Positions 10,890-21,408 of a stretch of 64,000 nt of DNA are shown here, one piece after another. The stretch's first letter is position 1; each line of letters opens with the position of its first letter. The notes beneath the pieces are model-generated. The model was not told the DNA's origin, searched no databases, and saw only the letters and a program-made list of their open reading frames with translations. Source of the stretch: Diphasiastrum complanatum (lineage: Eukaryota > Streptophyta > Lycopodiopsida > Lycopodiales > Lycopodiaceae); contig CM055103.1 of NCBI GenBank assembly GCA_029204225.1, positions 23,554,663 through 23,618,662 of the forward strand. Direction: 5' to 3'. A program made the position numbers and the translations under genes.

Positions 10890-11711
10890 GGTCACGTGGC
10901 AATGGTGTCAAATGTTTACAGATTTAGAGCCTATAAAATCTGTTTACTAGTTTCGTTTGCTTACTTACTTCTTTTGCCTATCAGCAGACACGGTGGGCTC
11001 TTGCTTACAAATGTTCTTTCTTGTTTAAAGCCTAAAATCAGGCAGCAGGAATAGATTATCTTTGTAAGCATTGTGTCCAGCCTGTCAGAGGACATTTAGA
11101 TGGGTCTCTCTTTAAATGAATGCACATGCATAATCAACCAAAATGCAAGCCAATGCGTTCAACAAATGATCTACATTACTGCTCAGCTAAACAACGATGG
11201 AATCTACTTCTACTTTGCTGCAAAATGAACTGAAATCAGATCCTAAGCACTACTATACTTGCATAAATTGACAAAACAAGAAACAAGAATTAATCTACAG
11301 CACTTTAGAAGTCCAAGAATCAAGAAACCAACTAGTCTTTTGATTCTTGGACATCCCAAGAACATCAAGAACATGGATGTAAGGAGATATGCAAGAGCTA
11401 CACCACAAACCCAGCCTATTTAGTTTACTTGAATGATGATTCCTACCTTAATCCACAAACAAGTAATGAAAACTAATCCACTCTAGGAAAGCAGGAAATC
11501 TATTCCACTCTACAACCCACTCATAGGAGAGAAGGGCAAGATCATGAATGCATTCACTTCAAGAAACAAGCATGATCAAGGAGCTCAATGGTTGCACCAA
11601 AACTCGTGGAGGCTCTTCTCATTTCAGCATGGATAGGTACATTTCACAAAAAGCTCCTCTTCACAAAGAGGGAGTATCTTAAATAAGCAAGAGAGCTCCT
11701 TAGGTGGCATC
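10890..11711 (+). repeat. Dispersed repeat A, left part, interrupted by Copia-3
   Basis: This sequence is similar to 20250-21060. Shared landmarks include AAATGTTTACAGATTT, CAAGAACATCAAGAA and TTAGTTTACTTG. The right part of the repeat resumes at 18143 after Copia-3. Identity is moderate with small indels, so the two copies are old. The repeat is noncoding and may be a large LTR: its far end reads CCAACA at 18491 and 21408. Confidence 0.8.
11707..11711. other. Target-site duplication GCATC (left)
   Basis: GCATC directly precedes the 5' LTR and recurs directly after the 3' LTR at 18143-18147. A 5-bp duplication is the norm for Copia integrases, and it fixes both element ends. Confidence 0.95.
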
Positions 11712-12366
11712 TGTGAAAATTGTCAACATTTCCTAGCTAGTTTGAGACCTAAATTGGCTAAAATTGTAAATAGTTTTGGTTCTGGAGTTTTGCACGTGTG
11801 AACCAGGCCACAATGTTTTTATTTACTGTATTTTTTCAGTATGATGAAGTGTCAAACTTCATACCCTTCAAAATGAGACCATTTTGATGTATTTTGGTCA
11901 TATAAGCCATTTTTAGCTATTTTTCCTATATAGGGAATATCTAGGGTCAAGTACCTTCTAGAGAGAGGAGAGAGAGTCATCTTCCTCATCCATAAATAGT
12001 AGGGAAGTCGTGGAGAACAGGTTGGAGAAACCTTTTGTATGCTTCATTGAGATCAATAGATCATTGTCATTGTTTCTTCCTCCATTGAGAGCATTGTTGT
12101 GTGTATTGTCTTCAAGCTATTGTGTATGATCTTAGGTGCTTTCCAAAAGTGATAGGCTGATGTATTATGGACTGTATAATGCTATTTTGGGCCGCACTTG
12201 ATGTTTATGGAAGTTTCCATTTGTGATAAATGCTTTTTGATCAAGTTCTTTGCATTCTAGGTAGCATAGAATGTGTTGCCAATTCCTAGCTTATGTAGTT
12301 TGGAGTGCAAGCATTCAAGCCAATGATCTTGGAGTTTAGATCCACTTAGGATCTGTATTTTTTACA
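11712..12366 (+). repeat. 5' LTR of Copia-3
   Basis: Begins TGTGAAAATTG and ends TTTTTTACA. Promoter-like features include TATATAG at about 11937 and CATAAATAG at about 11992 after a GA-rich block. A CACGTGTG G-box-like site lies near 11802. The transcription start is not determinable by eye. Confidence 0.95.
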
Positions 12367-12381
12367 TGGTATCAGAGCTGG
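12367..12381 (+). other. Primer-binding site, tRNA-Met type
   Basis: TGGTATCAGAGCTGG starts immediately after the 5' LTR. It matches the usual plant Copia site complementary to initiator tRNA-Met. Confidence 0.92.
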
Positions 12382-13538
12382 TTGGCTTCTATTTACAGTA
12401 AGTATTCCATTTTTGGTGATATTTGGATGTTTGATCAAGTTCTAGCATGATTTTGCATTGCTTTGTTGATCAAATCTTACTAACCTTTGTTTTGTGAGTT
12501 GAACTTGTGGATCAAAAGCATATTTCAGGTCTATTGAAGATCAGAGGCTGAAAAGAAACTATTTTGGATCAGATCATAACACCTAATCATTTGTGATTGT
12601 GAGGCTTGTGCATATTCAATACTAACAATGTTCTTTTCAATCCTATTGTTGACAATCTCCATTCTTGGATGAACACTCTCCTTAAGTGGATGAAACTTCT
12701 CCTTAAGTGGATGACAAATGCTCTTTTGAGTGAGTTGTAATTCTCCTAAAGGCTGAGCAAAGCTCCCATTTGGATGAAAGATCCCCTTTTTTGGGTGAAC
12801 ATATTGTAAGCTCCATTGTGAAGAGCATATTGTAAAGATTGTCATCAATTTTGGCATAAATTTTGGTGTACTTTGTTGAGCATGTAAGTAACTCTCCTTA
12901 TGTAATTTGATTGGAGCATTTGCTGGAAGGTGTTAACCATTATGCAAGTGTGTTTTCAGGTTCTTAACAGGTTGAGGAACATTCTCATGTGAAGTGATCT
13001 TAGATCTACATCTAAACACCAAGATTTGACAAGATAGTGAAGCTAGTCTTGTGATTCACTAAGTGTGCTCATTCATTCACCTCTAAATCTTGTATTTATC
13101 ACTTGCTGGAGTTTATAAACTTTTAGAAGTGTGGTTTACATGTGGTTTTACAGGTTGAATCAATATCTTAGTGTGTTGATCATAAGTTGATCAAGTTTGT
13201 TCATTACTAGGTAATCTTGGCATCCTAGTTTTGGGTATTTTCTAAGAATGCAAGTAACTCTTCACACCATAACTTGATTTGGTCACTTGCTGGAAAGTTT
13301 GAGAGCTTAAGCAAGAGTGTGTTCAGGTTGGTTTGATTTTGTAATCCATTCTTAGTGTGTGCAAAGTGTTGCATGTGTTTCAATCTTCCTTTCTATGCTT
13401 GGAAACCATCTAGGTTCAAGATAGAAGTGTTTTAGGGTCCTAAATCTTCATAGATCTCTTTATCTATCATTTGTTGAGAGAAAAGTGAGTGCTAAGTGCT
13501 TTAGGACAGAACCTAAAAGTTGAAGAAACATTAGAATC
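12382..13538 (+). other. Leader of Copia-3 between primer-binding site and gag
   Basis: About 1.16 kb of untranslated leader. It contains diverged internal repeats around CACTTGCTGGA and AGTGTGTTCAGGTT-like phrases (about 12890-13340). A short cluster of GGATGAA phrases (12665-12780) produces a spurious minus-strand ORF. No protein is supported. Confidence 0.75.
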
Positions 13539-16500
13539 ATGGCTTCCAATGGTGGGATCATGCTAGAGTCTAGTGAAAGGTTGAGTTCATCAAACTACTC
13601 TACTTGGAAAGTGAGGATGGAGTCCTTACTTGAGTTGAATGAACTCATGGACATAGTTGCAGAAATTGAAGAGAGACCTCTCACACTTCAAGAGCAACAA
13701 AGGTTTGATAAGAAGGCCAAAAGGGCTCTTCATATCATTAAAATGAATGCTACAAATGAACTTCTCAAGGAAGTTGGAAAGTGTCAAAGTGCAAGTGAGG
13801 CATGGAATGCCTTAAAGAAGCTCTTTGAATCAAAGTCCACATCTAGGGTATTGACCCTAAGGAGACAAATATTTTCTAGTAGGCAAAGAGAGGGTGAAAG
13901 TGCTCATGCATTTATCTTGAGAGTTAAGTCCCTAAGTGATGATTTAGCATGCATTGATGAGAACATAAAAGATGGTGAAATAGTCCAAGTTATGTTGAAT
14001 GGTTTGCTAAATGAACATGCTAACCTTGTGCAAAGTTTTGCCATTCAAAGAGTCTTGCCAAGTGTGGTTGACTTGCAAGAAATCTTATTGGCTGAAGAAC
14101 ATAGGTTGCAATCAAAGCTTGATGGTGCATCCTTGCAAGGTGGAGGTGAAGAGGCTTTCTTCACAAAAGGCAAATTCAAGGGCAAAGGTAAAGGCAAAGG
14201 GAAATGGTCCAAAGGTGGTAACTTTGATCATGATGATCACTCTTCCTCTTCCTCTTCTACTAAGAACAATAAGTCAAAGTTCAAGTGCTTTTATTGTGGG
14301 ATAAAAGGTCATTTTGCAAATGAATGTTATAAGAAGAAAAGAGAGCAAGGAGAGAGGCAAGGAAATCTTACAATAGATGAGGAAGAACATAACACATGTG
14401 AATCACTTGTTATGACTTCAAGTTTGTTAGCCAACATAGATGATAATGATCCTTGGTGGATTGATAGTGGAGCCTCATCTCACATGACAAGACATAAGGA
14501 ATACTTTACATCCTTATTGTCTTATGAGGGAGAAGGTAACATCATCTACACTGCAAATGATGGTCAATGTGACATCAAAGGCATAGGCACTATTCCTATT
14601 TCCCTTTCAACAAATAGGAAAGCAAATCTTGAAAATGTCTTGTACATTCCTTCAATCACTAAGAATTTGCTTAGTGTAAGTCAAATGATTGACAAAGGAC
14701 TTGATGTGGAGTTCATTGGAGATGCATGTTTGATAAGTAAATGTGGATCCTTGATTGCTCAAGGTAGGAGGCATGGTAAACTTTTCAAGCTTGATGCATG
14801 TGTGATCTCTAATCATGAAGGATGTATGGCTAGGGAGCAATTGACAAACCAAGAAGTTTGGCACAAGAGGTTGGGCCATCCCAACTTCAAATCTTTGGAG
14901 GTAATGGCAAAGAAAGAGCTTGTTCTTGGTCTCCCTAAAAGTCTTGTTGCAAACAATAGTGTTTGTGAACATTGTGCCTTGTCCAAATCTCATAGACTTG
15001 CTTATTCTAGATCTACTTCTAGATCTAAAGAAGCTTTTCAACTTGTGCATTCTGATATTCATTCTTCTAGTACAACTAGCAATGGTGGGGCAAAGATGTA
15101 TGCAACTTTCATTGATGACTTTAGTAGGTATACTTGGATCTATCTTCTTGAAAGTAAGGATGAAGTGTTTGCTGCATTTGTCAAGTTCAAGAATGAAATG
15201 GAAAACCAATTCAATACAAAGATCAAATGCTTAAGATCTGATAATGGAGGGGAATACACCTCAAATAGGTTCAAAGACTTTTGTATAGCACATGGGATTA
15301 AGAGGGAGATGTCTAGTCCTAGGACTCCACAACAGAATGGAGTGGCCGAGAGGAAGAATAGAACCCTTTGTGAATGTGCCAAGGCAATGAGACTACATGC
15401 TAATCTTGCTAAGTCTTTTTGGGGGGAAGCTTTAGCATGTGCTAACTATCTATGTAATAGATGGACAAGTGCTTCCTTGGATGGTAAAACTCCTCATGAG
15501 GTTCTTTATGGTAGAAGGCCGAGTGTCAAGCATTGTAGGATCTTTGGATGTACATGTTTTGTCAATATCACACTTGATGATAGAACTAAAGAAGATCCTT
15601 CATCAAAGAAGGGTGTGTTTGTTGGCTATAGTGAAGTAAGCAAGGCTTACAAAGTGTACATTCCTTCTACAAAGAAAGTTGTCATAAGTAGGGATGTCAT
15701 CTTTCATGAAGAGAATGTTTCCAATGTTGTTGATGTTGATGTTGATGTGCCTACTAATCATCATGATGTGCAAGATGTCTTGGATGAAGATGGAGATGCC
15801 ACTCCAAAGCAAACTTCAAGGAAGACTCAAAGGCAAAGGGCTAAGCCATCAAGGCTAACCTATGATGAAAAAGGAAAGCAAGTGGTGGACAACTCTAACT
15901 TTGCTTTTCTTACCTCTTTTGATGAACCAACTTGTGTAGGTGAAGCAATTCAAAAGAAGGAATGGATCCAAGCCATGGATCATGAGCATCAAGCACTCAT
16001 CAAAAGCAACACATGGAGGTTGGTAAAGCTTCCAAAGGACAAGAAGGCAATTGGTTGTAAGTGGATCTTCAAGATCAAGACAAATCAAGATGGATCAATC
16101 AACAAGTACAAGGCAAGGTTGGTGGCAAAGGGGTATGCTCAAGAATATGGTATTGACTATGATGAGACCTTTGCACCCGTGGCAAAGATGGTAACTATTC
16201 GAATCCTAATCTCTCTTGCAACTCTTTATGATTGGGATATGTGGCAAATGGATGTTACTAATGCCTTCTTGAATGGTGATCTTGAAGAAGATATTTACCT
16301 GGAGCAACCCGAGGGCTATGTTTCACATGATGAGCCTAATCATGTGTGCTATCTCCAAAAGAGTTTGTATGGGCTAAAGCAAGCACCAAGGAGTTGGTAT
16401 GCTAAGCTCAATTCCTTCTTACTTTCTCAAAACTTTGTTATGAGTGAGTATGATCATTCTCTCTACTTTAGATTGAATGAAAATGATATCACTTTACTTT

Positions 16501-17492
16501 TGATCTATGTTGATGACATTATCTTAAGTGGTGGTAACAATCTAGATATAGATGAAATCAAGATGGCACTCAAAAGAGAGTTTGAAATTCAAGATCTTGG
16601 TAAACTTCATTATATCTTAGGAATAGAGATTATTAGAACTTCTAAATCTACATTCATATGTCAAGAAAAGTATGTTAACTCTATTCTAAAAAGGTTTCAT
16701 ATGGAAGATTGTAAAGTTGTTTCTACTCCTATGGAATCAAATGTAAAGCTAACTACAAGAAGTAATGAAAGATCCTTCAAGGACATTACTCTCTATAGAA
16801 AGCTAATAGGATCTCTTATATGGTTAACCATCACAAGACCTGATCTAAGCTTTGTGGTTGGTAAACTAAGTCAATTTATGCAAGATCCTAGTGAGGCTCA
16901 TTGGAAGCTAGGAAAGAGAGTACTTAGATACATCTCGGGATCTAGAGATTTTGGCATCTTGTATGGAGGTACTACACCTAACCTTTGTGGATTTTCAGAT
17001 TCAGATTTTGCAGGTGATCAAATGGATAGGAAGTCAACAAGTGCCTTTGCAATCTATCTTGGAGATGGAGTGGTCTCATGGCTATCAAAGAAGCAACCAA
17101 CTATCTCTCTATCTTCCACCGAAGCCGAGTACAAGGCATTAACAACATGCACCAAGGAGATTCTTTGGATCAAGAGGATGTTATTGGATCTTCACTTGCT
17201 GGAACCAGAGAAGACTCCAATCATACTTTGTGATAACCTTTCAGCCCAAAGCTTGGCAAGCAATCCTGTTTTTCATGCAAGGAGCAAGCACATTGAGATT
17301 GCTCACCATTTTGTGAGAGATCAAGTCATTGCCAAAGAGGTGGAGCTTCAACATGTCTCTTCAAAGGAGTGTGTGGCTGATATCTTCACCAAACCATTGG
17401 GAAAGGACCTATATTTAATGCATAGATCTAATCTTGGAATGTGCTCAAAGACTATGTTGAAACTAGCATCCAATGTTGAAGAGGGAGTGTGA
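13539..17492 (+). CDS. Copia-3 gag-pol polyprotein, intact, 1317 aa
   Basis: One uninterrupted Ty1/Copia polyprotein. Gag covers about residues 10-200, followed by a Lys/Gly and Ser-rich linker. The CCHC knuckle starts at C250 (CFYCGIKGHFANEC). The protease has D309 in DSGASSHM. GAG-pre-integrase shows VWHKRLGHPNF. Integrase carries D506, D568 and E604 in DD35E spacing. Reverse transcriptase has YVDD at D992-D993, and RNase H has D1154, E1195 and D1232. No key residue is missing. The stop codon (17490-17492) falls inside the first bases of the 3' LTR, so the last codons overlap the polypurine tract. The protein is clearly related to Copia-2. The start at 13539 opens the conserved gag N-terminus (SSNYSTWKVRMESLL). 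Confidence 0.97.
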   Translation: MASNGGIMLESSERLSSSNYSTWKVRMESLLELNELMDIVAEIEERPLTLQEQQRFDKKAKRALHIIKMNATNELLKEVGKCQSASEAWNALKKLFESKSTSRVLTLRRQIFSSRQREGESAHAFILRVKSLSDDLACIDENIKDGEIVQVMLNGLLNEHANLVQSFAIQRVLPSVVDLQEILLAEEHRLQSKLDGASLQGGGEEAFFTKGKFKGKGKGKGKWSKGGNFDHDDHSSSSSSTKNNKSKFKCFYCGIKGHFANECYKKKREQGERQGNLTIDEEEHNTCESLVMTSSLLANIDDNDPWWIDSGASSHMTRHKEYFTSLLSYEGEGNIIYTANDGQCDIKGIGTIPISLSTNRKANLENVLYIPSITKNLLSVSQMIDKGLDVEFIGDACLISKCGSLIAQGRRHGKLFKLDACVISNHEGCMAREQLTNQEVWHKRLGHPNFKSLEVMAKKELVLGLPKSLVANNSVCEHCALSKSHRLAYSRSTSRSKEAFQLVHSDIHSSSTTSNGGAKMYATFIDDFSRYTWIYLLESKDEVFAAFVKFKNEMENQFNTKIKCLRSDNGGEYTSNRFKDFCIAHGIKREMSSPRTPQQNGVAERKNRTLCECAKAMRLHANLAKSFWGEALACANYLCNRWTSASLDGKTPHEVLYGRRPSVKHCRIFGCTCFVNITLDDRTKEDPSSKKGVFVGYSEVSKAYKVYIPSTKKVVISRDVIFHEENVSNVVDVDVDVPTNHHDVQDVLDEDGDATPKQTSRKTQRQRAKPSRLTYDEKGKQVVDNSNFAFLTSFDEPTCVGEAIQKKEWIQAMDHEHQALIKSNTWRLVKLPKDKKAIGCKWIFKIKTNQDGSINKYKARLVAKGYAQEYGIDYDETFAPVAKMVTIRILISLATLYDWDMWQMDVTNAFLNGDLEEDIYLEQPEGYVSHDEPNHVCYLQKSLYGLKQAPRSWYAKLNSFLLSQNFVMSEYDHSLYFRLNENDITLLLIYVDDIILSGGNNLDIDEIKMALKREFEIQDLGKLHYILGIEIIRTSKSTFICQEKYVNSILKRFHMEDCKVVSTPMESNVKLTTRSNERSFKDITLYRKLIGSLIWLTITRPDLSFVVGKLSQFMQDPSEAHWKLGKRVLRYISGSRDFGILYGGTTPNLCGFSDSDFAGDQMDRKSTSAFAIYLGDGVVSWLSKKQPTISLSSTEAEYKALTTCTKEILWIKRMLLDLHLLEPEKTPIILCDNLSAQSLASNPVFHARSKHIEIAHHFVRDQVIAKEVELQHVSSKECVADIFTKPLGKDLYLMHRSNLGMCSKTMLKLASNVEEGV
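17477..17487 (+). other. Polypurine tract of Copia-3
   Basis: TTGAAGAGGGAG runs up to the first base of the 3' LTR. It lies within the last codons of the polyprotein (VEEGV). Confidence 0.85.
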
Positions 17493-18142
17493 AAATTGTC
17501 AACATTTCCTAGCTAGTTTGAGACCTAAATTGGCTAAAATTGTAAATAGTTTTGGTTCTGGAGTTTTGCACGTGTGAACCAGGCCACAATGTTTTTATTT
17601 ACTGTATTTTTTCAGTATGATGAAGTGTCAAACTTCATACCCTTCAAAATGAGACCATTTTGATGTATTTTGGTCATATAAGCCATTTTTAGCTATTTTT
17701 CCTATATAGGGAATATCTAGGGTCAAGTACCTTCTAGAGAGAGGAGAGAGAGTCATCTTCCTCATCCATAAATAGTAGGGAAGTCGTGGAGAACAGGTTG
17801 GAGAAACCTTTTGTATGCTTCATTGAGATCAATAGATCATTGTCATTGTTTCTTCCTCCATTGAGAGCATTGTTGTGTGTATTGTCTTCAAGCTATTGTG
17901 TATGATCTTAGGTGCTTTCCAAAAGTGATAGGCTGATGTATTATGGACTGTATAATGCTATTTTGGGCCGCACTTGATGTTTATGGAAGTTTCCATTTGT
18001 GATAAATGCTTTTTGATCAAGTTCTTTGCATTCTAGGTAGCATAGAATGTGTTGCCAATTCCTAGCTTATGTAGTTTGGAGTGCAAGCATTCAAGCCAAT
18101 GATCTTGGAGTTTAGATCCACTTAGGATCTGTATTTTTCACA
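17488..18142 (+). repeat. 3' LTR of Copia-3
   Basis: Same 655-bp length as the 5' LTR. Reading them side by side I find one difference, CACA here versus TACA at the LTR terminus. The 3' copy ends TTTTTCACA and is followed by the GCATC duplication. Confidence 0.95.
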
Positions 18143-18491
18143 GCATCCTAGTGGAATTTCCACATTTCACAAATTACAAGTGGAATAATGCTCTCCACTA
18201 GAGGTCACCATCAAAAGGTGGCTCACTCTACTTTCTTTAAGAGGGGTCTACTTGCATTTATTACGTTTGCCTAGAAATACTAGTTCCTACATGGTCATTC
18301 CATCTTTCGGGATTCACCACGAGGCTTACATAGTTCTTGCTTGTCATTACTACTAGTATTCCTCGGCTCTCATACTCGGCTCTCAATCTTCGTTCATCTC
18401 GTCTTCTTAGAGATCTCCTCGATCTAAGGTGAGAGGGCTCTTGGGTAGCTCTATCCGAGTATCTTGGGGATTTGTCAAAATCAGCCAACAA
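18143..18491 (+). repeat. Dispersed repeat A, right part
   Basis: Continues the interrupted repeat and matches 21087-21408. Shared phrases are TCCACTAGAGGTCACCATC, AAAAGGTGGCTCACTCTA, AAGAGGGGTCTAC and CTCCTACATGGTCATTCC-like text. It ends CCAACA, like the other copy. The first five bases are the duplicated target site. Confidence 0.8.
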
Positions 18492-18504
18492 GTGCCTGAC
18501 TCGG

Positions 18505-18840
18505 TCGACATTGTAACGAAATTATTCGGTAGAGATTTCAAAAACCATGTTGAACTGCGTTGTCTTGGTCTGGTTGAGATCTAAAGTTGGAGACTCGATC
18601 GAGACGTTAAGTAGGTGACTCAGTTGAGAAGTTGATCAAATAGCTCAGTCGAGATGCTAACCAACTGGCTCGGTCGAGATGCTGACCAAATTGCTTGGTT
18701 GAGATGCTGACCAAATTGCTCGGTCGAGATTGTGACCAAAGTACTCGGTTGAGATGCTGACCAACTGGCTCGATCCAGATGGTGACCAAGATGTCGGTCG
18801 AGATGGTAACCAAAACGTCAGTCAAGATGGTAACCAAATG
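18505..18840. repeat. Minisatellite block 1, core CTCGGTCGAGAT
   Basis: Roughly a dozen diverged units of about 24-27 bp with the pattern CTCGGTCGAGATGCTGACCAA. Several units read TTGA where others read TCGA, as expected from C-to-T decay at methylated CpG. ORFs crossing it are repeat artefacts. Confidence 0.85.
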
Positions 18841-19213
18841 TCTCGTGAGTACTGCATCTCAGTGATGGTGTTGTAGAACTTCTTGAAGTAAAATATGAAA
18901 ATGTCTCAAAATTGAAGTTCTCATTGTAATGAACTATCCTAGTGACCAGATTTGTGCTATAAGTGAAAAATATGAGATATCATAATTGCAGAAGTGAACT
19001 AGACCTCAAATGTGACAAATCTTATCCAAGTGAACTAGACCATCAGTTGTTGACCTATAACACTCTCTGTGAATGGATATGGATGAGAGGAAAATATTAT
19101 GGAAAAGATGAATGCAATAAAGACAAACAGAGGCAGTCAAAAATCATAAAAACAAAAATAGACATGAAAAATAATTAAAACAAATCAGTAAAATATATAC
19201 AATAGTGGTGGAG
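18841..19213. other. No gene recognised
   Basis: AT-rich spacer between minisatellite block 1 and the gypsy integrase fragment. A duplicated phrase (AAGTGAACTAGACC) occurs at about 18991 and 19029. Nothing else can be supported. Confidence 0.5.
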
Positions 19214-19500
19214 TTATATGGGGTCAACAAAAAACAACTCTTTGTAGTACCGCCGGCCACTTACGACAGTGTTGAGGAGTACTTCGTCAAGTGTTTCCAA
19301 TTGGATTGCTCCATTAGAAAAGATTTTATTTATAACGTATGATCCTTCGCTTTTGAATCTTAATTTCCCTGGGTGCTTCTTAGATGTGTAAAGAAGCACC
19401 TGATTACCTAAGTGTAAGTCTTTATTGCACATGTGACGATCATGCCAGGCTTTCTGGTGACGTTTGTTAACTAAGCGTGATACGATATGAGTCGAGTCTC
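19214..19500 (-). pseudogene. Ty3/Gypsy integrase C-terminal fragment, minus strand
   Basis: The minus strand encodes about 90 codons typical of a gypsy integrase tail. The order is RHQKAWHDRH, then GNQVLLYTSK, PGKLRFKSEGSYVI (the GPY/F-like module) and NGAIQLETLD. Similarity begins upstream of the first Met of the ORF, so this is a slice of a polyprotein and not a gene. No other pol domain is recognisable next to it. Confidence 0.8.
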
Positions 19501-19684
19501 ACATTATTGGAGATGATGTTATCGGTAACTTACGTGCAGAAGGTTAGATCGACGTTTGGAACCACGATTGAAACATGTTGAACATGAGACTAGACTAAAG
19601 ATTGAACAAATATTAACTAAATTTGTTTCGATCTTGTTGTAGTTGACTTGAAGATGAATATCACTATAAAAGACAAGGACGCAG

Positions 19685-20190
19685 TTGAGATTTGAGTAAG
19701 TGACTTGGTCGAGATTTGATGAAGAGGCTCGGTTGAGATTCGAATGGAGAAACTCGGTCGAGATCTGCGTAGAGGCTTGGTCGAGACTGAACGGAGAGAC
19801 TCGGTCGAGATCTGACATAGAGGCTCAATCGAGATCTGAACGGAGAGGCTCGTTGACATAGAGGCTCGATCGAGATCTTAACACAGAGACTCGGTCGAGA
19901 TCTGACATAGAGGCTCGGTCGAAATCTGATAGAAATGAGTCAGTTGAGATCTGAACTTGAGGCTCGGTCAAGATCCTAATAAAAAGGACTTGGTTGAGAT
20001 TTTAAGAAAAAGTCTCAGTTGAGATTTGAACTGATTACTTCGGTCAGGATGGAACTCTAGACTCGGTTCGGTCCAGACGCAAGTCGTGGGACTTGGCTAG
20101 ATTTGGAACATGAAGTCTTAGTTGAGGAGCCAGACACTTCGTCGAGACTAAAGCGATGGACTCGATCAAGATGGAAAGCGGGAGACTTCA
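19685..20190. repeat. Minisatellite block 2, core CTCGGTCGAGATCTGA
   Basis: About twenty diverged units of roughly 24-27 bp (GAGGCTCGGTCGAGATCTGACATA and variants). It shares its core with block 1 on the other side of the integrase fragment. TCGA/TTGA/TCAA variation suggests CpG decay. It yields several meaningless minus-strand ORFs. Confidence 0.85.
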
Positions 20191-20249
20191 AGAACTTGTT
20201 TGCGAGCACAAATAGTCTGGTTTTGTGAATGTGTGTATCTGTGTATTGG

Positions 20250-21408
20250 TGGAAATGGCACCAAATGTTCACAGATTTCCACATTGAGAATATGTGAAGC
20301 AATTTGCTATTCATTTACTCCTTTCTTGGATTCTTTATCTCTGGAATCCGGGTGTTTTTGCCCGTTCCAGGTGGGTGGCTCGTTAGGTATTATCTTCTTG
20401 GTTCAAAGCCAGATCACGCAGAAAAGGTTTATTATTTGTTGTAGTATGCTTTCTCAGCCTATCAGTAAGATGCTCAAGATTGTTCACTCCAGATACATGC
20501 ACACAAATTACACATGCAATTGAAACTCATTCACCAACACATCTGCGTGCAATACAGGTGAACAACCAAATGATTCTTGCTACTAACTACCTCTAAAAGT
20601 TAGAAAGAAACAAACAAGGTGCTCAATTTAATCTAAAGATCAACAGAACTGAAAACAAGAAACAAAAAACTAATCTAACAGCATTTTGACAGTCCAAGGA
20701 TCAAGAAACACACATTTCTTGATTCTTGGATAGCCCAAGAACATCAAGAACTGGAATGTCTAGGTTAGCAAGATCTACTCCACATTTCCAGCCTGTTTAG
20801 TTTACTTGTATGCTGATTCCTACATTAATCCACAAGAAAACAAGAAATCTAATCCACAACTATGAAAAATCCACCACTAATCCACAACCACATTCAAGAA
20901 ATGGAAGTGCATGTTCATAAAAGAATCACTCAAGAAAACTGTCATGAACAAGGAGCTTCAAGAATGCCAAGAACTCATGGAGGATCTTCTTTATTCTACA
21001 AGAGCAAATGACATTACAAGTAAAGCTCCCTCACAAGAGAGGGGGGGCTCTTAAATAGAATATGAGGCTGCCCATGTGGAGCCTAAGTGGCAATTCCACT
21101 AATTTATAAATTTCAAGTGGAATTAGCTCTTCCACTAGAGGTCACCATCAAAAGGTGGCTCACTCTAGTTTATTTAAGAGGGGTCTACATATATTACATT
21201 GCCTAGAAATACTACTAGCTCCTACATGGTCATTCCTTCTCTAGGATTCATGAGGCTCACATGATTTTGAATTGTAATCCTAGTTAGTAATTCTCGGCTC
21301 TCATCTTCATCATTCTCTCTTCTTTCTGAGACCTCCTCGATCAAGGGTGAGAGTGTTTTTCATAACAGCTCAGTGACATCTTGGAGATTCTTTGGAATCT
21401 TCCAACAG
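20250..21408 (+). repeat. Dispersed repeat B (second copy of repeat A)
   Basis: An uninterrupted copy of the repeat split by Copia-3 at 10890-18491, in direct orientation. It ends CCAACA at 21408. With the minisatellite and gypsy integrase scrap between the copies, A and B could be the LTRs of an old, gutted gypsy. However, no primer-binding site or polypurine tract supports that. Confidence 0.75.

Larger units (their letters stand above)
11712..18142 (+). mobile_element. Copia-3, complete Ty1/Copia retrotransposon (6.43 kb)
   Basis: A full-length element with two 655-bp LTRs, a 5-bp target duplication (GCATC), a primer-binding site, one intact gag-pol ORF and a polypurine tract. By eye the LTRs differ at one base, T versus C near their 3' ends (position 12364 versus the matching base near 18140). 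LTRs are identical when an element inserts, so this insertion is probably very young. It landed in dispersed repeat A and split it. All parts needed for autonomous retrotransposition appear present; whether it is transcribed cannot be seen. Confidence 0.96.

Noticed and set aside
14652-15209. 185-aa minus-strand ORF within Copia-3
   Set aside because: It is the antisense shadow of the intact gag-pol frame. Similar shadows across 1774-5168 and 15140-16088 are rejected for the same reason.
18607-20314. Several 70-100-aa minus-strand ORFs rich in Ser, Thr and Ile
   Set aside because: They run through the minisatellite units and repeat every 8-9 residues, as expected from the DNA repeat. Only 19214-19500 shows a real domain.
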